Shown: one piece after another, positions 41,710-49,238 of the stretch | Layout of the letters: each line of letters opens with the position of its first letter | Position numbering within the stretch: the first letter of the stretch is position 1 | The notes under the pieces: generated by a model | The model's input: the letters and a program-made list of their open reading frames with translations, nothing else | Database searches by the model: none | What the model was told of the DNA's origin: nothing | Translations under genes and position numbers: made by a program | Source of the DNA: Micromonospora sp045209745 | GTDB taxonomy: Bacteria; Actinomycetota; Actinomycetes; Mycobacteriales; Micromonosporaceae | DNA: 64,000 nucleotides | Reading direction: 5' to 3' | Assembly (NCBI RefSeq): GCF_045209745.1 | Contig: NZ_CP109273.1 | Span: forward strand, 6,758,001-6,822,000

Positions 41710-42660
41710 TTAGGTGCGGCGGCGGCGCCAGCCGACGACACCGCCGACGAGGGCGAGCAGCGCCAGCAGCCCGACGGTAATCAGTGTCGGCAGCGCCGAA
41801 CCGGTGTCCTGACGAGCGGCAGTCGCGGTGGGTTCCGCGTCGAGAACGCGTGGTCCGTCGGTGGTGGCGCTCGACGACCCGGACGGCACCACCGGTCCCG
41901 GAGATGTCGCCACGGTGGCCGGAGGCGTGGGCGCGCCACTGACCGGGATCGACGGCGGCGCTCCGGCCGGCGGAAGGCCGGGCGGCGGGTTGCCGACGCC
42001 GGGGTCGCCCGGCGGCGGGTTGCCAGGGCCCGGTGGGTTACCGGCGCCCGGTGGAATTCCGCCGCCTGGCTGGGCCGGGGTGGGCGCGGCGGGGGGCGGA
42101 GCGGCGGTGGCCGCGCCGGTCGGTTTGCTGTTGCGGGCGCGGACGCTGTCCGGACTGAACCGGGGCCGCCCCTCGGTGCCCCCGATGTCGGTCGCCCCGA
42201 AGATCCACAGGTCGACGCTGCCGGGCTTGGGCTTGTAGCTCATCGCGCCGAGTTGGCTGTAGACCCAGCTGTTCTGCCCCGGGTCGGCGTGCCAGTACGA
42301 CCAGTACGCGCTGGCCGGCGGGGTGAGCGCACACCTCTCGTTCGCCGGGGTGGGGTACTGGGTGCCGCCCTGGTGGCCCGCGTAACCGATCCGGCAGATG
42401 AACGCCGGCCCGTCGTGCTGCGTTCCGGTGGTGCGCCAGCCGCCCTGGTTGAGCAGTTGGTAACCGGTGGTCGGGGTGGTGCCGCAGGAGCGCAGGAGCG
42501 GCCCGCCCCACGCGCTGAAGTCGACAGCGAGGATCACCCCGGACGAGGTGGTGCACTGCCCGATCGGCAGCGGGTCGGCCAGCGCCGGCGCGGGCGTCAC
42601 CGCCAGCGCGGCGACGATCGACAGGGCCGCGATCGAGCGGCACCACCTGCGGACCGTCAC
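41710..42660 (-). CDS. Secreted membrane-anchored DUF4430-like protein
   Basis: About 316 residues. Signal peptide (SIAALSIVAALAVTPAPALA), then a 135-residue domain: GVILAVDFSAWGGPLLRSCG, GPAFICRIGY, AYWSYWHADPG, WVYSQLGAMS, DLWIFGATDIGGTEG. The same domain opens the 910-residue protein upstream. The YW-YW...GA...W-FG pattern resembles the DUF4430 beta domain that closes transcobalamin/intrinsic factor. A long Pro/Gly-rich stalk, a degenerate RQDTG anchor-like motif, a membrane helix and WRRRRT end the protein. The GTG overlaps the upstream stop (GTGA). Likely a surface corrinoid-binding or docking protein. Confidence 0.68.
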   Translation of the reverse strand: MTVRRWCRSIAALSIVAALAVTPAPALADPLPIGQCTTSSGVILAVDFSAWGGPLLRSCGTTPTTGYQLLNQGGWRTTGTQHDGPAFICRIGYAGHQGGTQYPTPANERCALTPPASAYWSYWHADPGQNSWVYSQLGAMSYKPKPGSVDLWIFGATDIGGTEGRPRFSPDSVRARNSKPTGAATAAPPPAAPTPAQPGGGIPPGAGNPPGPGNPPPGDPGVGNPPPGLPPAGAPPSIPVSGAPTPPATVATSPGPVVPSGSSSATTDGPRVLDAEPTATAARQDTGSALPTLITVGLLALLALVGGVVGWRRRRT

Positions 42661-45389
42661 GACAGACCCCCTGTGTTGGAAACCGCGCGACGGCGCGCGG
42701 AGACCCGCAGCAGGATGCCCGCGACGACGAGCACCAGCGCCAGCAGGGTGATCGTGACGATCGACCAACCGGTGCGGGGCAGGTTGCCCGACGAGTGCCC
42801 GCCGGTGCCGGCCGACGGCGGCGTCACACTGGGGGCGCCCGACGGGGACGACGACTGACTCGCGGTCGGGGTCGGCGTCGCGGTCGGGGTCGCCGTCGGG
42901 GTGCCTGACGGGTCCGGGCCCGGCAGCTCGTGCACGTCCCGGGTCAGGGCGGCGAACGAGATGCCTGTCGCGCCGCCGACCACCTGGGTGGACGCGCGCA
43001 CGTCCGAGCCGGCCTGGCCCCCGGCAGCGACTGTGAACCCGCCATCGTCGTTCTGCTGGCCGGCCAGGAACGACAACGCCTTGTCGACCTGTCGGGCGTA
43101 GGTGGTGCCGCGCAGGCTGAGGCCCTGGATCGCGAGCGCTGTGGAGTTGGTGGAGTCGCCGGCCGCGCCGGGGAACCCACCGTGCTCCTTCTGCGTCGAC
43201 ACGATCCAGGTCAGCGCCTTGTCGACGGCGCTGACCGCAGCCGGGTCGTCGGTCAACGGCGCGAGAGCCATCGCGGCCATCGCGGTGCTGTCGACGTCCC
43301 GGTCGGCGTCCGCCGCAGGGATGAGGCTGGGGAACGACCCGTCGGCGCGCTGCAAACCCTTGAGGAAGTCGACCGGCTTGGCGGCCGCGTCGCCCTGTCC
43401 GGCGCGGCGCTGCGCGATGATGCCGAGCGACTGCCCGAACACCGAGGTGGCGTACCGGTAGTTGCCCGCCCCGGCGCAGCCGGCCAGCTCGTCGAGCTTG
43501 GTACAGGTCACGTCGCCCAGCGCGGCGATCAGGTCATGTCCGCCGAAGAAACGTGGGTCGTAGCCGGTGACCTGGGCGAGGAGGGCGACCTTGCCGATCG
43601 CGCCGCCGGCGGCGTAGTCGGTGCCGATGCCGAGCCACGTGTCCACTGTGAATCCGCTGTCGCCGACCGCGCCGCCACCGCGCAGGAACTCGACGATCGC
43701 CCGCAGCTTGGCGTCGTCCCCGCCGGTGGCGGCCAGGGCGTAGGCGCCGTCGATGCTCAACCCAAAGTCGGGGAAGCCGGGAAACGACTCGTAGTACCTG
43801 CCGTCGATCAGATTGGTCGGCGCGACGAGGTAGGACACCCCCTTGACCAGATCGGGTCGCGGCCCGGCCGGCGGCAGCTTCGTCTCACCCAGGGTGGCGA
43901 GGTTCTTTCCGGCCAGCGCGAGCGCGGCGGCGGCCGTGGCGGCCAGGTCCGCGTCCGGGTTGCTCGGGTCGGGGTTGAGCCCACCGCCGGTGACGATCCG
44001 ACCGACCAGCAGACCGGTGGCGGTGGCGGCCCGGTCGGCGAGGCCCAGCACGGCGAGGGCCTGCGCTGCGTACCCGGTGGAGTAGGTGTCGGTGACCCCG
44101 GCGCCGGTGTACGGCTGGTAACCGCCGTCGGTCTCCTGTGCGCCGGTCAGGAACGCTTTGGCCGAACCCAGCGGGTCATCCTGGCCGCCGAGCGCGTGCA
44201 TCGTCAGGACGGCGAGCGTCGTGGCGGCGAGGTCCGGATCGCAGAACTCGCCTGGGCTGAGCCAGAGGCCACCGAAGGCCTCGGTCGCGCACTGCTGCTC
44301 GGTCAACCGGGTGACGGTCACGGCGGGCGGCGTGACGCCGGCCCGCTTGAGCGCGAGCAGCGCGGTCGCGTGGGTCAACGGTCCGCTCGATCCGGCGAAG
44401 TCACCCGCGGCGGCACAGCCGGCATCGAAGTCGGTCGCGGCGCACACCCGATCGGTGAGCGTGGCGATCAGGTCCCGGTCGCCGAACGTGCGGGGATCGC
44501 CGCCGGTGATCGTGGCGAGGAGCGCGAGGTTGGCGACGTTGGCAGTGTGTGGTGGGGCGGTGTCGCCGTTCGGGAAGATCGCGGCGTCGACGTGTGCCCG
44601 GAGGTAGTCGACGATCTTCGTGAGGGTCTGAGCCTGACCGCCGGTCCCGGCCAGGGCGGTGGCGACGGCAATGGTCCGGTAGTAGTCGACCCCGCCGTTG
44701 TCGACGTGGTCGCCGTCGGTGAGCTGCCCCACCAGGTAGCTCGCGACGGCCTTGACCTGGGCTTCCGTCGGCCGCGCCGGCTCGGGCGTCCCGGTCGGGG
44801 TTAAGGTCGGAGTTGCGGTCGGAGTCGGAGTCGGGCCGGTCGCGCGTACCGAGGCGGGGGTGAAGCTCGGTGCGCCGGTGGTGCCACCGATGTCGGTGCC
44901 GCCGAAGACCCACGCCTCGACCTCACCCGGGCCCGGTCGCTGCGACATCGCGCCGAGTGGACTGTAGGTCCAGTGGTCCTGCCCGGCCGGGGCGATCCAG
45001 TAGGACCAGTAGGCCGTCGCCGGCGGCGTCAGCTGGCACGCCTCGTCGGCCGGCGTCGGGTGCTCGGCGCCGGCGTCGAAGTCGGGCGAGCCGATCCGGC
45101 AGATGAACCCGGGCCCGTCGTGAGCGGTGCCGGTCGTGGTGAAGCCCGCCTCGTGCAGCAGGTCCAGACCGGTGGTCGGGGTGGCGTCGCAGCCCCGCAG
45201 CAACGGCCCGCCCCACGCGCCGAAGTCGACCGCGACGACAGCGCCCTGGGTCGGGGTGCAGGACTCCAGTGGATCGGCGAGCGCCGCACGGGTCGGCACC
45301 ACCAGCGCCAACGCGCCGAGCGTCACCGCGGCGACCAACGCCAACCACGGCGCGGAACTCCGCGACGTTCGACTGACCAGTGGGGACAT
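42657..45389 (-). CDS. LPXTG-anchored intrinsic factor-like protein (beta domain plus alpha/alpha barrel)
   Basis: About 910 residues. Signal peptide (APWLALVAAVTLGALALVV), a DUF4430-like domain (40-185), a Thr/Pro linker, then about 600 residues of terpenoid-cyclase-type helical hairpins with recurring DGG/DGSF turns (ETDGGYQPYTGAGV; RADGSFPSLIP; EHGGFPGAAGDSTNSTA; NDDGGFTVAAGG), probably two barrel sets. The end has LPRTG near residue 868, a membrane helix and RRR, a sortase signal. In intrinsic factor and transcobalamin the same two module types sandwich cobalamin. ATG 45389 follows GAGAGAG. It heads the ECF operon behind a cobalamin riboswitch. Confidence 0.75.
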   Translation of the reverse strand: MSPLVSRTSRSSAPWLALVAAVTLGALALVVPTRAALADPLESCTPTQGAVVAVDFGAWGGPLLRGCDATPTTGLDLLHEAGFTTTGTAHDGPGFICRIGSPDFDAGAEHPTPADEACQLTPPATAYWSYWIAPAGQDHWTYSPLGAMSQRPGPGEVEAWVFGGTDIGGTTGAPSFTPASVRATGPTPTPTATPTLTPTGTPEPARPTEAQVKAVASYLVGQLTDGDHVDNGGVDYYRTIAVATALAGTGGQAQTLTKIVDYLRAHVDAAIFPNGDTAPPHTANVANLALLATITGGDPRTFGDRDLIATLTDRVCAATDFDAGCAAAGDFAGSSGPLTHATALLALKRAGVTPPAVTVTRLTEQQCATEAFGGLWLSPGEFCDPDLAATTLAVLTMHALGGQDDPLGSAKAFLTGAQETDGGYQPYTGAGVTDTYSTGYAAQALAVLGLADRAATATGLLVGRIVTGGGLNPDPSNPDADLAATAAAALALAGKNLATLGETKLPPAGPRPDLVKGVSYLVAPTNLIDGRYYESFPGFPDFGLSIDGAYALAATGGDDAKLRAIVEFLRGGGAVGDSGFTVDTWLGIGTDYAAGGAIGKVALLAQVTGYDPRFFGGHDLIAALGDVTCTKLDELAGCAGAGNYRYATSVFGQSLGIIAQRRAGQGDAAAKPVDFLKGLQRADGSFPSLIPAADADRDVDSTAMAAMALAPLTDDPAAVSAVDKALTWIVSTQKEHGGFPGAAGDSTNSTALAIQGLSLRGTTYARQVDKALSFLAGQQNDDGGFTVAAGGQAGSDVRASTQVVGGATGISFAALTRDVHELPGPDPSGTPTATPTATPTPTASQSSSPSGAPSVTPPSAGTGGHSSGNLPRTGWSIVTITLLALVLVVAGILLRVSARRRAVSNTGGLS

Positions 45390-45497
45390 GGCGACTCTCT
45401 CAGGGGGTAGCGGCGCAGGCGCGGACGCGGACCCCGAGGACAAGTCCCGGAAATCTGGCTCCGCGCCGTGTACCTCGACGGCGCTGCGGTGCACTAT

Positions 45498-45640
45498 CCA
45501 GCCAGGTAATCCGACTCGTCCCGAAACGGGACCTACGGCTGCGGGCCAGCGCCGGACTTTGACCGGCTTCCCCTGACTGCTGGATCGCGGTCATCGGACC
45601 ACAGCAGCAACCACCTCGTCAACGCGAGGACGTGTCATCT
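45498..45640 (-). promoter_or_regulatory. Cobalamin riboswitch for the capture-ECF operon
   Basis: Read on the minus strand, the sequence holds the AdoCbl-riboswitch core: GGGGAAGCCGGTCAAAGTCC, then GGCGCTGGCCCGCAGCCGTA, an intervening tcccgtttcggga hairpin, and the B12-box-like GAGTCGGATTACCTGGC (45517-45501). It lies about 110 bp upstream of the LPXTG protein's start. High cobalamin should switch the operon off. The outer boundary is approximate. Confidence 0.85.
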
Positions 45641-45679
45641 ACCTAACAGCGCGCGGTAGGGCTTTCCTCCCATACCGTG

Positions 45680-45787
45680 ACCGCGTCATCGCGTGGGGGA
45701 ACCCGGTGGGAATCCGGGGCTGACGCGCAACGGTGAGGACGGTTCACCCGTCCCGAGCCCGACTACCCACGTGGTGACGCAGCACCT
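45680..45787 (+). promoter_or_regulatory. Cobalamin riboswitch for the secreted intrinsic factor-like protein
   Basis: The plus strand carries GGGGGAACCCGGTGGGAATC, CGGGGCTGACGCGCAACGGT, and the B12-box-like AGCCCGACTACCCAC. The closing stem is formed by gcgtcatcgcgtgg (near 45683) and ccacgtggtgacgc (near 45768-45781). The start codon of the regulated gene is about 105 bp further on. This and the minus-strand riboswitch form a divergent pair. Confidence 0.85.
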
Positions 45788-45892
45788 GCGGTATCCGTCC
45801 CACGCGTCCTGCGGCCGGCCCGCCCCGCTCCGCCGGCTCTTCCGCTGGGTCCCGGGTCGAGGCAGTCGTGCCCCGTACCCCAAGGAGACCTG

Positions 45893-47326
45893 ATGTCCTC
45901 GCGCCTTTCCTCCGGCAGTCGCCGGAGACGTCTCGCGGCCGTTCCCGCCGCTGCGCTGATCGCCACCGTCGTCGCGGTCGCGGCAGGGGCCGCACCGGCC
46001 GCCGCGACCTCGACGGCGGCACAGATCGCCACCGCCAAGACCAACGGCGTCGCCTACCTGCGCACCCTGCAGGCCACCGACGGCAGCTACGCCAGCGGCG
46101 GGCTGTCGAACGAGTGGGCGTTCAGTGCGTTCGCCCCCGCCGGTGTCGCGGCCGTGGACGTCTATCCCTCCGGCGACACGACCAAGAACGCCCGCACCGT
46201 GTACCGCAACCAACTCTCGGCCGCGTCCTGGCCGAGCACTTCTCCCGTCGTGACCGACTACGAGCGCGGCGTCCTGAACGCCTACGCCGCCGGCATCGAC
46301 CCCGCTCGCGTCTCGCCCGCCCGCAACCTGATCGCCGACACCATCGCCTACTGGCAGACCGGCTCGGCCGGCTACTACGGCCCGCCGGCCAACGTCAACG
46401 GCACCATCTTCGCCACCCTCGCCCTGGCCGGCGCGAAGACCCAGACCGGTGCCGCCCGCGTACCGCAGGCGCTGCTCGACCTGTCGGTCACCCGGATCCG
46501 CAACAACCAGCACAACGACGGCGGCTGGACCTTCACCCAGGCCGAGGGCAACCCCACCCAACTCGCCGCCGCCAGCGACATCGACATGACCGGCGCCGCC
46601 ATGGCCGCCCTCTGCGTCGCCGGCGTTCCCAACACCGACACCGACATCGTCCAGGCGAAGAACTTCCTCAAGGGCAAGCTCGTCAACTCCTCGGGTGCCT
46701 TCACCTCGATGTTCGGCGTCAACACCGACTCCAACGCCTGGGCCGTCTCCGGGCTCAACGCCTGCGGCATTCCCAGCCAGGGCACCGACTTCACCACCAC
46801 CGCCGGTAAGACCCCGATCGACTTCCTCCGCGCGCAGCAGCTCACCGGCGGCGGGTTCAAGTACCTCACCACCAACACCACCCCATCGGCGTACGCCTCG
46901 ATCGACGCGGTGCGGGCCCTGGCTGGCGCGGGCTACACCGCCGCTCCCCCGACCCCGGTCACCGCCGGCGCGCCCACCTGGGTCGCGGCGAGCGGATTCA
47001 CCGCCGGCACCGCCACCCGGCTCGCCGTGATCATCGACAACAGCAGCGGCAGCATCAAGCCGTGCGCGGTCACCCTCACGCCGACCGCCACCACCACCAC
47101 CCTCGGCGCCGTGCTGGACGCCGCCATCGGCGCAGCCGCCCCCAGCGGCTGCGTCACCGCCCTCAACCCGACCAGCGGCACCGGCACCATCACCTCGATC
47201 AACGGCCTGGCCAACAGCGGCTCCTCCACCTGGACGGTGTCCCGCGACGGCGGCACCCCGGTCACCGCGACCCGCGGCACGACAGTGACCGTCGGCGACA
47301 CCATCTACCTGCGCTACGGCGTCTGA
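45893..47326 (+). CDS. Secreted intrinsic factor/transcobalamin-like protein
   Basis: A 477-residue secreted protein: basic N-terminus and signal (AALIATVVAVAAGAAPAAAT), an alpha/alpha-barrel region with terpenoid-cyclase-like repeats (YLRTLQATDGSYASGGLSNE; NNQHNDGGWTFTQAEG; AQQLTGGGFKYLTTN), and a C-terminal beta domain (TTLGAVLDAAIGAA ... VTVGDTIYLRYGV) of the DUF4430 kind. That order, barrel then beta domain, is the order in animal intrinsic factor and transcobalamin. No anchor is seen, so it may be released to scavenge corrinoid. AAGGAGACCTG precedes the ATG. The riboswitch upstream gives independent support for a cobalamin role. Confidence 0.75.
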   Translation: MSSRLSSGSRRRRLAAVPAAALIATVVAVAAGAAPAAATSTAAQIATAKTNGVAYLRTLQATDGSYASGGLSNEWAFSAFAPAGVAAVDVYPSGDTTKNARTVYRNQLSAASWPSTSPVVTDYERGVLNAYAAGIDPARVSPARNLIADTIAYWQTGSAGYYGPPANVNGTIFATLALAGAKTQTGAARVPQALLDLSVTRIRNNQHNDGGWTFTQAEGNPTQLAAASDIDMTGAAMAALCVAGVPNTDTDIVQAKNFLKGKLVNSSGAFTSMFGVNTDSNAWAVSGLNACGIPSQGTDFTTTAGKTPIDFLRAQQLTGGGFKYLTTNTTPSAYASIDAVRALAGAGYTAAPPTPVTAGAPTWVAASGFTAGTATRLAVIIDNSSGSIKPCAVTLTPTATTTTLGAVLDAAIGAAAPSGCVTALNPTSGTGTITSINGLANSGSSTWTVSRDGGTPVTATRGTTVTVGDTIYLRYGV

Positions 47327-47677
47327 TCAACCTGCGTCGCGTCGACGTGACCAGCGGCAGCGGGTGAGCCGGCCGCTGGTTACGTCAACGTCGGACCGGC
47401 TACCCGCACGAATCGTCGACAGGGTCGGCAGGGCGAGGACGCGCACCCCTGAGTCTCGGGCGGGTGCTTCGAGGTTGGAGGCCCCGGCGAGGCGGCCCTC
47501 CAGGCGGGCGAGGCGACGCCGGGCATCGTGCAGTTGCTGGCGAAGCTGGTGCGCCTGGGCTTCGCTCGCGCCGAGCTGCCGGCGGCAGGCATCGAGGCGG
47601 TTGAAGTCCGCGACGGCAAGGACAGCCACCTCCCGGCCGTCGATCGTCATGACCAGGTGGTCGATCTTCCTGCGCAT
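47327..47677 (-). CDS. Small coiled-coil protein, unknown
   Basis: A 116-residue protein. The first 35 residues (KIDHLVMTIDGREVAVLAV, ADFNRLDACRRQ) look like a small beta-rich module; residues 35-75 are a charged coiled coil (SEAQAHQLRQQLHDARRRLA). GGGAGACGGCCC precedes ATG 47677. Its stop abuts the stop of the convergent intrinsic factor-like gene. No family recognised. Confidence 0.5.
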   Translation of the reverse strand: MRRKIDHLVMTIDGREVAVLAVADFNRLDACRRQLGASEAQAHQLRQQLHDARRRLARLEGRLAGASNLEAPARDSGVRVLALPTLSTIRAGSRSDVDVTSGRLTRCRWSRRRDAG

Positions 47678-47718
47678 GGGCCGTCTCCCGACGGGCGATG
47701 GGGAAGCTACAGCGCCCC

Positions 47719-47748
47719 GCGGGGCCCCGCAGATCTGCGGGGCCCCGC
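47719..47748. repeat. Perfect 30-bp nested palindrome
   Basis: Two copies of the self-complementary 12-mer gcggggccccgc flank agatct, making a perfect 30-bp palindrome; a further palindrome gccccgcggggc (47714-47725) overlaps its left end. It lies between the small gene at 47755 (whose stop is 7 bp away) and the coiled-coil gene, both on the minus strand. It is either a strong terminator for the former or a protein-binding site. Confidence 0.8.
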
Positions 47749-47754
47749 AGACGG

Positions 47755-48015
47755 TCAAGCTGGTGGCGACTGGGCGGTGTCGGCCAGCAGCAGGGACAGT
47801 TCCCGGACCAGGTCGTTCATCGACTGGCCGCTCTGCGCCTTGACCAGACCGAGCGCCAGATCCGCCAACAGGTAGAACCCGAGCGTGCGGGCCTGCTCGG
47901 AGCCGAACGCCGACATCAGGGCCTCCGCGCCCGCGAGGTCACCGCGGTGTTTGGCCGCGATGACGCCAGCGGCCCGCTGGACGATCTCCGCCGCCTGCGG
48001 GGTATACCCACTCAT
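47755..48015 (-). CDS. Small helical protein downstream of SOD, unknown
   Basis: An 86-residue, mostly helical soluble protein (TPQAAEIVQRAAGVIAAKHR; ARTLGFYLLADLALGLVKAQ). It follows the superoxide dismutase gene by 6 bp in the same direction, so the two are almost surely co-transcribed and both under the SOD promoter. No family recognised. Confidence 0.6.
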   Translation of the reverse strand: MSGYTPQAAEIVQRAAGVIAAKHRGDLAGAEALMSAFGSEQARTLGFYLLADLALGLVKAQSGQSMNDLVRELSLLLADTAQSPPA

Positions 48016-48021
48016 GCCGGA

Positions 48022-48636
48022 TCAGATCTTCGGGGTGGCGGCGCGGGCGGCGTCGAAGCGGGCGGTGACGTCGGTCCAGTTGACCAGGTTCCACAGCCGA
48101 TCCACGTAGTCCGGGCGGACGTTGCGGTACTGCAGGTAGTAGGCGTGCTCCCAGGCGTCGAACACCAGGACCGGGGTAGAGCCCTGCCCGACGTTGCCGT
48201 GGTGATCGTAGACCTGCTCCACGATCAACCGCTGGCTCAGCGGCTCCCAGGCCAGGACACCCCAGCCGGAACCCTGCACGCCCTTCGTCGCCGCGGACAA
48301 CTGCCCGGCGAAGCCGTCGAAGGAGCCGAAGTGCTCGTCGATGGCCGCCGCCAGCTCACCGTCGGGGCGGTCGCCGCCGTCCGGGGACAGGTTGTTCCAG
48401 AAGATCGAGTGCAGGACGTGCCCGGACAGGTTGAACGCGAGCGTCTTCTCCAACCCGACAAGCGTCGAGTAGTCGCCCTTGTCGCGGGCCTCGGCGAGCC
48501 GGTCGAGCCCGTCGTTGGCGCCCTTGACGTACGCGGCGTGGTGCTTGTCGTGGTGCAGCTCCAGGATCTCGCCGGACATGGCGGGCTCGAGTGCGCCGTA
48601 GTCGTAGGGCAGGTCGGGCAGGTTGTACACGGCCAT
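48022..48636 (-). CDS. sodF: Iron/manganese superoxide dismutase
   Basis: A 204-residue Fe/Mn-SOD: metal ligands in ELHHDKHHAAYV (first His), GHVLHSIFWNNL (second His), and FDAWEHAYYLQY (Asp and last His), with WNLVNW near the C-terminus. It converts superoxide to peroxide and oxygen in the cytoplasm. A Nur-type box upstream and the adjacent Fur-family gene match the Streptomyces arrangement in which nickel-loaded Nur represses the iron SOD; the symbol rests on that parallel. Which metal is used cannot be settled from sequence. Confidence 0.93.
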   Translation of the reverse strand: MAVYNLPDLPYDYGALEPAMSGEILELHHDKHHAAYVKGANDGLDRLAEARDKGDYSTLVGLEKTLAFNLSGHVLHSIFWNNLSPDGGDRPDGELAAAIDEHFGSFDGFAGQLSAATKGVQGSGWGVLAWEPLSQRLIVEQVYDHHGNVGQGSTPVLVFDAWEHAYYLQYRNVRPDYVDRLWNLVNWTDVTARFDAARAATPKI

Positions 48637-48672
48637 GGGGTACGTCCTCTCAGTGCTGCCTTAGTGTGGCTG

Positions 48673-48689
48673 TTGCCATTATCTTGCAA
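48673..48689. promoter_or_regulatory. Nur-type box TTGCCA-N5-TTGCAA between sod and nur
   Basis: TTGCCATTATCTTGCAA matches the published Streptomyces Nur consensus tTGCaa-N5-ttGCAA. It is 37 bp upstream of the SOD start and 31 bp upstream of the regulator start, so it could control both. Confidence 0.7.
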
Positions 48690-48719
48690 CAAGGGCGCGG
48701 ATGTCGTTAGGGGACGTGA

Positions 48720-49238
48720 TTGATCACAGAAGCATCGGATCGGGTGGTGGCGGCTCTGGACCGGCTGCGTGAGCGAGGACTGCGTCAGACGCTGGCCCGG
48801 CAGGCGGTGCTGACAGTGCTCGTGGAAGCCCCGCCCGACCGGCCACACCTGAGCGCCGCACAGGTCCACGAACACGTCCGGCGCAACGGTCTGCGGGTCG
48901 ACCTGACGACGGTGCACCGCGTGCTGATGCACCTGACCGAGCTGGGAGAGTTGCACGCGGTGCCGGTCAGCGCAGCGATGACCTACGGGTTCGCCGACCA
49001 CCCGCAGCACCACGCCGTCTGCACCAACTGCGAGCGAATCTGCCACATCTCGCCTGCGGCGGTACTCACTGCGGTGCAGGCGGCCGGCGCGGCCGGTTTC
49101 AGCACCGACCCGGCGGGGCGCTCCAGCGGCGTGGTGGTCTATGGGCGGTGCGACACCTGCTGCGAAGACGCGCCACGTCCCGGATACGCCGTTCAGCCGA
49201 CTGAGCGCAGCAGGTCCCGCACCAGATCGACGACCTGA
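48720..49238 (+). CDS. nur: Fur-family metalloregulator, probably Nur (nickel-responsive)
   Basis: A 172-residue Fur-family protein. Winged helix: RERGLRQTLARQAVLTVLVE, LSAAQVHEHVRRNGLRVDLT then TVHRVLMHLTELGEL. The metal-binding half has HPQHHAVCTNCERI and a second CxxC in GRCDTCCED for structural zinc. Its place next to an Fe/Mn-SOD with a Nur box argues for Nur rather than Fur or Zur. The TTG at 48720 has AGGGGA upstream and is the best start. Its last 46 bp overlap the 3' end of the convergent alaS. Confidence 0.72.
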   Translation: MITEASDRVVAALDRLRERGLRQTLARQAVLTVLVEAPPDRPHLSAAQVHEHVRRNGLRVDLTTVHRVLMHLTELGELHAVPVSAAMTYGFADHPQHHAVCTNCERICHISPAAVLTAVQAAGAAGFSTDPAGRSSGVVVYGRCDTCCEDAPRPGYAVQPTERSRSRTRSTT

